NCBI GenBank assembly: GCA_949825025.1 | Contig: OX463782.1 | Location: 33,699,351 to 33,763,350 of the forward strand | From: Siphlonurus alternatus | Taxonomy: Eukaryota; Arthropoda; Insecta; Ephemeroptera; Siphlonuridae | Direction of reading: 5' to 3' | Length of the DNA stretch: 64,000 nucleotides | Shown here: positions 39,338 to 49,251 of the stretch, piece after piece | How positions within the stretch are numbered: the first letter of the stretch is position 1 | Layout: the number at the start of each line of letters is the position of its first letter | Notes under the pieces: model-generated | Databases searched by the model: none | Told to the model about the DNA's origin: nothing | The model's input: the letters and a program-made list of their open reading frames with translations, nothing else | Translations under genes and position numbers: made by a program

Positions 39338-42300
39338 TCACAGCCGCAGTCCTGCAACATAAGTACAGAGAAATTATATTTGATACACAATTACAGTTAA
39401 AGTTAATATCCTTGACTCCATTTTACCCTTTTGGGTGTGGCCAGGTAGTTAACCTTGTGTGTGAGAGTTATCTTGCGACCGAGCTGGGGCTTACCAGGCT
39501 CCCAGAACCAGATCTGTGCAGCCTGCAGTATTTGAATTACAGCATTGTGTATAATTCTCTAAAAACATTGTTAGTAAAGTAATAAATAAACAGTTCAACA
39601 TTAATAAAGGAAACAATGCATTGTTGGAAAATACATATCGTCGTTGTAGCGCTCTTTTGACCAATCTAGCTTTATAAGTTTTGACTTTTTGACCAATCTA
39701 AAATTATAAGTTTTGACCTTCTGACCAATCTCTTTTTATAAGTTATGACCTTTTGTCCAATCAATTATTTTCTTAATTTCTTGTACGAGTGGTGCCATCT
39801 TGTGGCAAATTTTACGCTCTTTCGAATGGCGCAATAAAAAAAAAGTTGTAACTTTTGAGATTTTGGACATTTGTCCCTGCCAAAATTTTTAAAGATTGGT
39901 CAAAAGGTCAAAACTTATAATTTTAGATTGGTCAAAAAGTCATAACTTATAAAGCTAGATTGGTCAAAAGAGCGCTACAACGACGATATGTAATCTTTAT
40001 TGTTGCTATTTTGGTCCTAAAATATTAAATTAATATTATAATTAAATGATCTATCTTACTCTTCTGTAATCTAAAGATTGAAATAAATTGTCTTGTGTAG
40101 AAATTGACAACTTTTTTGAAGGTAAATAAAATTTTGAATTTAAAATAAAATATACGGCCTTGACGCGTTGAATGCACCGGTTCTCGTTAGATCACCGAAG
40201 TTAAGCAACGTCGAGCGTGGTTAGTACTTGGAGGGGTGACGCTGTAAAAAGTGACACTGCTGCCATCTACTGGCACGTGCTGTATGTACGTACGGCGGCA
40301 CAATTGATCACGGTGCTGCCATCTCTCGGAATATTTCCGAAGGAAGTGATCACCCCTGTAAGTTCAAATACTGCAGGCCTCACAGATCTGGTAGTCAAGC
40401 CCAGAAGAGTTCAGGAAAGGGTTCTGGGAGTCTGGTAAGCCCCAGCTCAGTCGCAAGATAACTCTTACACACAAGGTTAAATACTAGGCCACACCCGAAA
40501 GGGTAAAATGGAGTCGAGGATATTATTAAAATATAATAATTTGAAATTAGGTATTAGAAATGTAAACACTATGTAGCTCACGGTTCTTTATGTGTAATAA
40601 ATACAAAAGTACTTGAGACTCACCAGAGCAGGGCCCGCACGGCGCGGTTATGGCGGACGAGGCTGTACACCTCCACCTTCACTTCAGGGTTGGACTTGAA
40701 GTAGCGGAGAATGTCACGCACACTGCAACAAACTCACCGATTGAGCGGATGTTCCCGTTTTATTGTTTTGTTTGTTTTTGTTACAAAGGAGCAAAAATTA
40801 AAAAATTAAAAAAATATATTGCAGAAATGGATAGAAGGTGGGTGCAAAGTTGTGCTACTCTGATTTTTTTTTAGAATTTTTAGAGTCCGGGAACTATTTT
40901 TAAAAAATGATTGAAAGTACAGAGAAAGTGACGCTTCTGGACGCCTATCTTTTAAGGACCCAAAAGAGACGTGGGTTCAAACCTGACCTCGGCAAAACTT
41001 TTTAACAATACTTCCCGGCCCTAAAAAAGCTAAAAAAAAAAAAAAAAAAAGAGTGGCACAACTTCAACTTTGCATCCTTTATCCATTTTTGCAATAAAAA
41101 ATTTTGAGGTTGACACCCTATTGTAAAACATTGTTGAAAATCACCTTAAAAGTAACCTAATTCCTATTTAAAGTAACTATTAAAAATGGTGGGTAAAAAT
41201 ATTGCATAAATACATTAACAGTCTTTAGTAAAGTGTACTTTTCATGTCCTTTGACACTTTAACATAATTCTGCAGCAGCAGCTAAGATACAGCATTTAAA
41301 AAAAGGGCAGTAACACATACCAGCAAATGTTGGGAGCTGCAATGTAAGCCTTGTGAAAGCTGTAAGGCTTGACGTCAATGGCACCAAAACGACACAAGAT
41401 CTCCTGAACCTACATAAGAAAATCGGTGTGAGAGAAATGTTGACTAAATAGAAGCTTCAAGTCAGCTGACTTTGCGGTGTTCCCACCGTCCTATCCAAAC
41501 TTTTGCATAAAAAAACTCGAAATTGCTTTTCTGAGATTAAAGAAAATTGTTAGAGGAAAATAAGTTCTTGATTCATTATCAGATGACCCCTAAATGAGGG
41601 GGTAGGAGATGGTTTCAAATTAATAGCTTTAAAATTTACTGAGAAAAAAAAAATCAAAATTTCTAACATGGTGGCTTATGGAGCAAATTTTCCCGTCACT
41701 TGAAGCCTCCGTTGAGACTGACCTTGGTGAGGTTGAGAGGGGCGGAGTCTCGGGACTGGACGTGCAGCAGCGGCGGACGGTGGGACATCAGATCCGAGCC
41801 ACCCAGGTGCTGCAATTACATCAGAATACATTGTACAATTAATATGTCATTTAAAAGAAATAAATAGGAAACATATTCTTTTAAGTTATACATCCAAGAT
41901 TTGCTTGTTATTAAAATTGTTTAAGGGTAAGATAACGCCACCAATGTTAAAAAAAATCCCTCACACAAAAATTCTGAAAAAAAATTAAAATGTTCTCCTC
42001 TACACACCCCATCAGTGGCTAAAATATCAGGTATACAAATACAATCTAGTTTTTGATTTATAAATTTTTAAAGTTGACCACTTTAACATGGAGAAATGAA
42101 ACTCCCATGTTAAATTAGTCAACTTTAAAAATTCATAACTCAAAAACTAGATCGTATTTGTATACCTGATATTTTAGCTACTGATAGGGGGTGTAGAGGA
42201 GAACATTTTAAATTTTTTTCACAATTTTTGTGTGAGGGATTTTTTTTAACATTGGTGGCGTTACCTTACCCTTAACTAAGTTAAATAATATTGTTATTTA

Positions 42301-45300
42301 TTCATTATGAAAAATCGTCTATGCGATAATTATTTTAATTTAAAGAAACTCTTCTGTCGTTTGACCTCTCTGAATATAGCATTTATCAGCTTTTGATAAT
42401 TTGTGTTTTTATGGGTTGTCTATCTTTTTCTTTTTTTTCTTTAGTTATATAATATTGGTGATGAAAATAATTAGTAATTTTATATTAATGTTTTTTGAAT
42501 CTCTATTACTAGGGACCACATTTTTAAGCTATAACGATTTTTATAAATTAATAGCACATCAAAACTAATGAAAGATGTCCACGAATCATGCATTTTTATG
42601 GCCAAAAAAAGCAACTTTTTTACAGCTTAAAAAAGCTTAATTTAGGGGTTACGGCTTAAACCAGCAAAATGTGTTTTTAAGGCTGAAAATGCACTTTTTT
42701 CGGATTAAAATGCAATTTTTTCACAAAACGCAGGAAAATATACGATCAATTTTGATTTTCAGCGAGGACGTACTGTATTTGGCTCTATAATAGTTACTTT
42801 GGTGCAGTGTTGATCGCCAATTTTCACCTTTTGTACGTAAATTTGTCCAATTTTTATCCAATCACGGTGCGTAATTGCTGTCATGTGATAATAATTTAGG
42901 TACATACAAATGTAAATTCTATCGCAAATAAATATTTTAAACATATTTTATGGTATTATCTTTGCAAATATGCAATAAAAACCAAAAAGCCGGATCAGGC
43001 TTAATTAACTTTTAACAGCTTAATGCAGCTTAATTTGCTTAATTATTAAAGCTTAATAAGGCGCTTAAAATAAGGTTTTTACAGCTTAAAAATCCGGTCT
43101 CTATCTATTACCATGTGTGTCACTTGTCCCAGCGTGATATGGATCCTGTTCTCATAAGGTCTCACAGCCTCCAGAAGACTTTCCCAGGAGAAAGCGGGCA
43201 GTGGTGGCTTTTCTTCAATCTTGATCAGCTGTTTGTAGGCCAAAATGTGGGCAAAGCGAAGGAACACGTAGCCAGCACAGAAAGAGTCCCACGCAGCCTC
43301 ATGAAAGTGAGCACCAAGAGCACCTTTCTTGTCCTCAACTAGTTCCGGACTCTCTTTACCGTTATCCATTTCAACATGACTCAAATTTGTACTCGATGCA
43401 TCTCCCATCTCATTAATATTTTCATGATTATTATTACTTATTCCGTTCAGGTTGTCTTTGGAATTAGGGAGACCAGATTCTGTTGGGAAGTCATAGGCAT
43501 CAGTTACGATGGTGGGTGGGTTTGGTGCAATGACGTCACATTGTTTGCTGCTGAGGAAGGAGAAGACGCCAGGCAGTGAGCTCTCCCAAAGAGCTGCAGG
43601 ACAGAAGAAAAGCGTTACAGTAGAGTTTACAATCTGGCGGCAAACAGACTTACTTTCGTGACTGACTTTACGTTTCACCTCGAGACTCAGGTATTTGGTG
43701 TCAACAACGCTTTCAAAAACATTGTGCATCTTTGTTTTGAATTCATTGTAAGAATCTGAAACAAAGGAAAAGAAAATACATACTGAGAATACTGCATAAC
43801 ATTTTAATTGAGACCACAATAACAGCTTCAACACTGGAAATTTGTGAGCTCTCCGGTGTTACTACAGAATTAAAAATTAAAAACATATCTCTAGCCAATT
43901 ATGTGAGAGTCTATACTGTATTTGAATCTTTCATATTTTAAGTATATAAAAGAAAAGTAGAATAATATTTATAAATTAACTTATTAATATTGGCTTTAAA
44001 TCAACTGACTCTGTATAATCTCTAACCATCCTAACAAAATCCATAACAAAAAGCTCTTTGAAAATGACAACAAATTATTAATTCAAAATCATAAGATCCC
44101 TGGGAGAAAGGATATTTTCAAATTAATATGTTTAAATTATAAATAATGTAAAATATGTAAATATACTAAATACTGTATAATCTAAGGATAACTGCCACAT
44201 TTATTTGTGATATAGTGTCACTAGATGTTTTGTTAGTTATCCCCACCCCATTTTTTTTATTGTGTCCTATATGCAATATGTATTTGGGTGAAAATAAATA
44301 AATAAATAAACATAAAAAATAAAGGTACTGACTTGGCAGAGGCTCGACAAACTGCTGGAAGGACATCATGAGGTCCAGCAGGACATTGTGTCCTACGATG
44401 GGCACGTTGAGGCTGGCCAACACCGAGAAGACTCGTGAGAATCCGAGGAAGTGCTGCAGCGCCTCCTCTCCCAGACACGGGCTCTCTGATTGGGCCTGAC
44501 GGGCAGCTCTCTTCTCCGCAGTCACCTTCACCACACGGACCTGCGAAGACAGGGGGTGATTAATCTTTAGTTGTTTAATTGAGTTTTATCAAAACTAAAA
44601 AAACATTCATAAAGTAAATTTTGAAATAGATAGTTTAAATTAGAAATGAATTTTCTATGAAATATAGAGAAAACAATAATAATATTTTACTATAAATTAT
44701 TTAATTTTTAGTAAAAATTAATAATATTCTTCAAATAACAGCCATCCTTGTTATGTAATTAGATAAGGACTTTACAATTGTATGCGTGTTTGTTGTGTTT
44801 ATTATCAAGTGATGTGCATTTATTAATTTGTTAATTTTATTTTATATGACAATTTTTGTGTTTAATAAAAGACTAAACTTATATAAGGACTTGTAAAATG
44901 AAAATATAATTTTAAATTTGACGATAGCTTTTGGCAGGCAAGAGCAATTTTACTGCACAGTATTTTCATTGAGCCACATTTATACCTGCTTGTTGCCGTC
45001 ATCCACTTTCTCTGTCCAGAGTGTGGGGAACGAGAGCCTGATCTCGTAGTGCAGTAGGAAGGAAGGCACCGTCTTGGGGCAGTCCACCATGAGACTGTCT
45101 TTCTCGGCAGCCGTGGACTGCCACTTGCCCACCCGAGAGCAGGCAAGTTTGAGCAGGTCCTGCACGTCCGCCTCACAGCCAGCTTGAATCTTGGGCAGCA
45201 AGGCACCTGACGTCAAGTCTTCTTTTAGCAGAGCCTCTTGCTGCATCGTCATGTAAGGGAGGCCCTCGTAAGTCATCTAAAAATAGAATGATCGTCATCA

Positions 45301-47804
45301 TATTGCAGCTTTCAAATATTTAAAATCTTACCTTATTGAAGTCAAAGTCATAGCGACACAAAAATTCAACAGACGAAGCTTGAAATTTAAAGCTTCTTTC
45401 TACTGATCCAAATGAACGAGGAAACAAATATATATTGAAAACATCAGCTGTGTAGGTATTAGTGGATTCATCATAGTGAAAAGCTGCTAGGCCATACTGA
45501 ATGATGATATAGTCAGCAATATGACCTTTCATTTTTATATAGCGGGCTTCGTTGCTATCGAAGAGACTGGAATCAAAAGAAAATAATAATAAGACTGTAA
45601 TAATAATAAAAAGAGCGCGGAAAAAAGTCACATTTTTTTCGAAAAATAGGCGCTTAAAAAGTCAACTTATTTTTGGAAAATAGTCTACAAAAAAGTAACC
45701 TTTTTTTTAAAAAAATAGTCTATAAAATTAAGTCACTTTTTTTTAGAAAATGCAGCAAAAAGGCGTTTCAAAAGTGCTAAAGTTAAAGTGTGTTTAATTT
45801 TTTTTTATATATATTTCTTTACAAAGACTTCCCTTACACAGGCTGAAGTCTTTGTTTCTTTACTTCTTCTTCTTCTTCTCTTTTTTTTTTTTTTTTTGAC
45901 AATATGAAGAAAATAGCTTAAATGCACTAAGAAGTGTCAAAAAGTCACATTTTGCCAAAATAGTCTCAAAATCCAAAAATAGTCTAAATAGTATTTTTTT
46001 ATATAGGCTTAATTTAATCCACTTCCGGAGATCGGTGGACATCCTAAATGACAACAAAATAGTTCTCATGTGCACAAAAAGTCGAAATGACTTTTTTCCG
46101 CGCTCTAATAATAAAATTAGTTGTTATTGAACAAAATTGGTTAATAAAGTATCAATGATTTTTATTCATAGATACAGTCTAACAGATCTTAGAATATACC
46201 TGTAGACACTATGGCGCCAAGCCCAAACAGTCTAGACCAAAGGCGGCATCCATAAGATCCTTAATATTTATTTTCAAGATGTCCGCCGCGCGCAGTTGAA
46301 TCCACACGTAAACCAAGATTTGTAATACTATATCAAGCAAGGCTTCATATAGGCTGTTCAATTCGTGACTGATATCTATATTACATATTATATCTAATGA
46401 TGTATGATACCAGTCAAGGGCAGATCTTCAGGAAAGGAGGGGAGGGGGGGGGGAATTCACCCCTTAAGGTGTGCACACCCCACAATGGAAGGTTTGATCC
46501 TCCCCCCCTCCTCTAAAATTAACATTGGGGGAGTGTGGAGGACAGTGCAAGCAGCGGAACGTTCCGAGGCTCATGTCAAAAATATTGCTTGCTTGCACAG
46601 GTATACTTGGAACAATGCAGCATGATGTATTTGTACTCTGTTAGTGGGTAATTTTTTTTATTAAAAATATTTGTTTTTAGGATTCAGTGTCCTTTATTTT
46701 AAGTTAATTGCTAACAAATGCATTTTTAATTTTTAGGCCAATACTGAATAGTAGTTGCAATACCACATGAGGAGCTTAGCAATCATATATATGGCATAAT
46801 ACTGAGAAAGGGTGTGTTACAAGGGCAGGAGGGATCATGATTGGAAGCTGGAGTACGAGGACAGCAAAAACGATGTATATAGAGGTATTCCTTCCTGAGA
46901 AGAACATTGATGGAGAGGAACTTGCTGAACTCCGAGCTGGTGGAGGCTCAGAGTGTTGGGAAATTTAGGGAGAGAGTCGGCCGCAAGCAAGCAGGGGTGT
47001 ATGCATGTTTATATATGTATACAGTATACACCCCTGGTTTACTATACCGAATGATCATTGTATGAAACTGTACAGGCCTAGCTCTTTCAATTTGAAATTT
47101 GTTTTGCAAAAATTTGCCTGACTCTATATAATAAGTTGCCGTGTGATATTAAGTGTATTGATAATTTAAAATTATTTAAAGTTAGTGTTAAAAAGTGGCT
47201 AGTTGATATGTGTTTCTATAGTGTAAAAAACTACATGGACTATGAATGAATGCCTTCAAGTAATGTCAACATAATTATTATTGTTTATTTAGTTTTAGTA
47301 TTGACTTGTCCTATAAGCCTAAACATATATCATGTACATGACAATATGATTGTAGGAAGAATGGAATGAATAAATGATTTTGAATTTTTGAATTTTTGCG
47401 CAATTCTCTGTATGTAGCCGAAATGTTCCGAATGTTTAGTATTAAAGGTGCATTTCCATGGAGCGTGGAAAGCGAGGCTTGCCCGCTTGACGCGGCGAGA
47501 AAGGCGCACTTGCTTCAATGTTATGCATATATGGCGGCCACGTTAGCGCGTGGAAAAATCGCGGCGCGATAAGCAAGTGCAGAGAGATGTGCGCCTTTCT
47601 CACCGCGTCAAAAAGCCTCGCTTTTCACGCTCCATGGAAATGCGCCTTAATAGTACTGCACATTTAGCATACAAACCTAGGAGTTTCTTTACTGGAAAGC
47701 AAGCCTGAAAATTCAGTATCAATAGCAACAAACGCAGCTTTCCTCAGCGAGGCTTCCAGTGCTTCAAACTGTTCCTCAAAGTTACTTAGCAAAATTTCAG
47801 TCAT
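39288..47804 (-). CDS. PNLDC1: PNLDC1/Trimmer-type piRNA 3' exonuclease (10 exons)
   Basis: The exons, each joined in phase at GT/AG sites, are 47804-47677, 45566-45332, 45276-44986, 44540-44333, 43755-43654, 43593-43112, 41809-41723, 41409-41321, 40722-40624 and 39351-39288. They give 594 residues, complete. The DEDDh core of the PARN family is intact: Asp29/Glu31 in IDTEFSG, Asp274 in GHNVLLDLM, His419 and Asp424 in FHEAAWDSF. DFDFNK and EGLPY (residues 116-126) are PARN-like, and residues 150-225 replace the R3H insert. The last 20 residues are hydrophobic (TAAVMCITSGTYLIASVWRK), the C-terminal anchor expected of PNLDC1 and absent from PARN. Known role: PNLDC1/Trimmer shortens the 3' ends of PIWI-bound pre-piRNAs at the mitochondrial surface. 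Residues 340-415 form a polar low-complexity insertion between the third and fourth catalytic blocks. An in-frame stop precedes the chosen ATG. The gene is divergent from DRC10. Confidence 0.9.
39406..39545 (-). mobile_element. SINE 3' fragment, inverted relative to 40152
   Basis: The reverse complement matches 40370-40524: GGTAAGCCCCAGCTC, CGCAAGATAACTCT, CACACAAGGTTAA and GGCCACACCC. It lacks the 5S head. It lies in the last PNLDC1 intron. Confidence 0.8.
39632..39993. mobile_element. Foldback element with internal GACCAATCT repeats
   Basis: ATACATATCGTCGTTGTAGC at the left pairs with CTACAACGACGATATGTAAT at the right. Inside each arm a unit of about 37 bp (GACCAATCT, then TTATAAGTTTTGACC) is repeated two to three times. 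Non-coding. It lies in the last intron of the PNLDC1 gene. Confidence 0.88.
40152..40530 (+). mobile_element. 5S-rRNA-headed SINE
   Basis: TACGGCC, GCACCGGTTCTCGTTAGATC, ACCGAAGTTAAGCAACGTCG and GTGGTTAGTACTTGGA follow 5S rRNA closely to about 40240. An unrelated body of about 290 bp follows. It lies antisense in the PNLDC1 intron between exons 9 and 10. It is truncated relative to a true 5S gene, so it is not called rRNA. Its body differs from that of the SINE at 24028, so two 5S-headed families may exist. Confidence 0.82.
40804..41122. mobile_element. Family C MITE with tRNA-like core
   Basis: The arms resemble family C (ATTGCAGAAATGGATAGAAG and CCATTTTTGCAATAAAAAAT). The core GTGACGCTTCTGGACGCC to GTGGGTTCAAACCTGACC matches the copy at 12266. 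The T-arm palindrome has decayed (GGTTCAAACCT). It occupies most of the PNLDC1 intron 40723-41320. Confidence 0.75.
41447..41713. mobile_element. Family B MITE filling a PNLDC1 intron
   Basis: AATAGAAGCTTCAAGTCAGC at the left and CACTTGAAGCCTCCGTT at the right, with GTGTTCCCACCGTCCTATC inside. It makes up about 265 of the 313 bp of the intron 41410-41722, ending about 9 bp from the 5' splice site on the minus strand. Confidence 0.82.
41921..42275. mobile_element. Foldback MITE, family A
   Basis: TTAAGGGTAAGATAACGCCA at the left and TGGCGTTACCTTACCCTTAA at the right, nearly identical to the copy at 38144. It lies in the PNLDC1 intron 41810-43111. Confidence 0.9.
42511..43102. mobile_element. 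Long inverted-repeat element (GGGACC ends)
   Basis: GGGACCACATTTTTAAGCT at the left is mirrored by AGCTTAAAAATCCGGTCTCT at the right. AGCTTAA words recur inside near both ends. The right end lies 8-9 bp from the 5' splice site of the PNLDC1 intron at 43111. Confidence 0.6.
44225..44320 (+). mobile_element. Probable LINE 3' tail
   Basis: ATTTGGGTGAAAATAAATAA with the AAAT repeat resembles the complement of 62505-62540 (GGGTGAAATAAATAAATAAA). It is antisense in the PNLDC1 intron and ends about 12 bp from the exon 4 donor. Confidence 0.4.
45612..46107. mobile_element. Inverted-repeat element (AGAGCGCGGAAAAAAGTCA)
   Basis: AGAGCGCGGAAAAAAGTCA at the left is mirrored by TGACTTTTTTCCGCGCTCT at the right. 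AATAATAA flanks both ends and may be a target duplication. The interior is rich in AAAATAGTC and AAAAAGTC words. It lies in PNLDC1 intron 1, about 45 bp before exon 2. Confidence 0.8.
46190..47039. other. PNLDC1 intron 1, unexplained GC-richer stretch
   Basis: Intronic on the minus strand. A G/C-run region (46435-46515) includes a plus-strand open frame with an unrecognised product. 46850-47010 is purine-rich and unique. I see no exon with proper splice sites. Confidence 0.4.
47040..47400 (+). mobile_element. Truncated LINE: reverse transcriptase C-terminus and 3' UTR
   Basis: Frame 47126-47248 reads YNKLPCDIKC, then KLFKVSVKKWL, then CFYSVKNYMDYE and stop. This is the L-P plus F-K-L pattern at the C-terminus of non-LTR reverse transcriptase proteins. 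A 3' UTR follows, ending in GGAATGAATAAATGATTTTG. The element is 5' truncated and inactive, antisense in PNLDC1 intron 1. Confidence 0.75.
47442..47650. mobile_element. GC-rich foldback element (TTAA ends)
   Basis: TTAAAGGTGCATTTCCATGG with GAGCGTGGAAAGCGAGGC is mirrored by GCCTCGCTTTTCACGCTCCA with TGGAAATGCGCCTTAA. The centre is CpG-rich (GCGCGTGGAAAAATCGCGGC). It lies 26 bp from the 5' splice site of PNLDC1 exon 1. Confidence 0.88.
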
Positions 47805-48775
47805 TTTACTGAATTTTGAGATTTCAAGTATAGAAGAACGTTTAGATATTAAATTAATAATGAGTAAATGAGTTTAGTGAGTAAATCAAAGCAGAAATGT
47901 TAATTTTTGCAACTGACTACAAAATAAACACACGTGAGCCAGGGCCGTCCCATGCGCACGGTGCATACGTTTAATTTTTTCTGCTCTATTATAGAGTTTT
48001 CCGTAAATTAATAGCCACGGCTTAGAACAGCTGCGCAGAAACGAGTTTTAAATGTTAGTAGTCTACTGCGCAAGGCTCTGCAAAGTGTGCATGATAAAAA
48101 AGCTTGAATCCAAATGAAGCTGCGCAAACGCTAGGTGACTAATCTGCGCACAGCCAATAGCAACTTTGTATGCTTTATGAACAAAGATACGAACTTCTAC
48201 CCCAGATTGCTTGCGAATTGCAGTGTTTAAAAATTCTTTTAATACGTTACTGCAACCGGTTTGGCTTGTAGTATTGCAAATAAATATCAAATTTGAGATG
48301 AGATAAAAAGCAACGTTCTCGCTAATGTTGAACAAAAATTCTGCTCCGGTAGGGGCCCCTCGTGCAGCAAAACAGCTGTTTTGAGCTCACTAAGTGACGT
48401 CACCTTGGGTGTTTTTGGCCAAAATGCGCAGATCAGTCCAAATTCGTAGGGCTGATGGACCTATCTATTATAGTTGTATCATGCACGTGAGCCATGTTTT
48501 TCAAATGAGTAAAAAAAAATGCGCTCCTAGTGACTTCATTTGTTATTTTTAGCGCTTAAATTTCAAATTGTATTTATAAACTTTCGTGATCGTGATAACC
48601 ATGGAAACGAAAAATTTAAGATTAATATATGTATTATATGTCATTAAATTTGTTTGAACACTGTAAGAGTGTTCAACAAAAACTTTAATTAATTAAATTT
48701 GTTTGTAACATGTTAGTGTTTATTATTTGAAATTATATTTGATAGATAGATAAATTTAATTTCAATTGACAAAAA
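47805..48775. promoter_or_regulatory. Shared divergent promoter of PNLDC1 and DRC10
   Basis: These 971 bp separate two head-to-head start codons. CACGTGAGCC occurs twice, near 47933 and 48484, as E-box-type sites. No TATA box is evident for either gene. A minus-strand open frame (48063-48335, 90 codons) crosses the interval. Its product has no family I recognise and it has no splice partner, so I do not call it a gene. Confidence 0.6.
48595..48608. promoter_or_regulatory. RFX X-box-like site
   Basis: ATAACCATGGAAAC resembles the RFX X-box (half-site, CATGG-type spacer, inverted half-site ending AAC), with about one mismatch to the relaxed ciliary consensus. It lies 168 bp upstream of the DRC10 start codon, where RFX sites of cilium genes commonly sit. 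Motif identity is seen in the sequence. Function is inference. Confidence 0.5.
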
Positions 48776-49220
48776 ATGTCTAAAAATAAAATTTGGAAGG
48801 CAGAAAAACAAGAAGATCTTGCATATTACGGAGAGAGTGACAGAATGAAATTTTTGTTTACTCACTCCTTGAAGAAAGTTAAAACAGTGCTGTGTTTTAC
48901 AAATGAAGACGCCCAGACTAATTTTAATGATTATGATAAGCTCTCATCAAGTGAGAAAGAGATGACGAATCGTTTGATTGGCGTTTTGTTAAATGCAAAT
49001 TTAAAAGAAATAAAAAATGTGGGAACGCCAACAAATAAATATGTGGAGTCTTTAAGCTCTGAAACATTGCAAACTTTGATTTCTAGTTTCTCAAAATATC
49101 ATTCTGATAAGGCAACATTTTTTATAGTAACTCTGACAGGACTAATTCAATGCTTTGAAAACTGGTTTGTCAATTTCTTAATTGTTTCAATACTATAATA
49201 TAAAATTAAAAGGCCCACTC

Positions 49221-49251
<31 letters not shown>

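Noticed and set aside
40152..40240. A genuine 5S rRNA gene
   Set aside because: The match to 5S ends early and is followed by a non-5S body shared with an inverted fragment, which is the layout of a SINE.
43079..43834. A single 251-codon exon for PNLDC1
   Set aside because: A strong donor (GAAA|GTAAGT) and acceptor (CTTCTGTCCTGCAG) define a 60-bp in-frame intron at 43653-43594. Removing it deletes a non-family stretch and keeps phase.
44862..45206. 114-codon minus-strand frame overlapping PNLDC1 exon 3
   Set aside because: Wrong-frame shadow of the exon. The PARN-like frame with correct splice phases is 45276-44986.
39288..47804. PARN rather than PNLDC1
   Set aside because: There is no clear R3H or long C-terminal region, and the protein ends in a hydrophobic anchor as in PNLDC1/Trimmer.
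48063..48335. 90-codon frame in the divergent promoter
   Set aside because: The product matches no family I know, there are no splice partners, and it lies between two well-supported start codons. It remains possible but unsupported.
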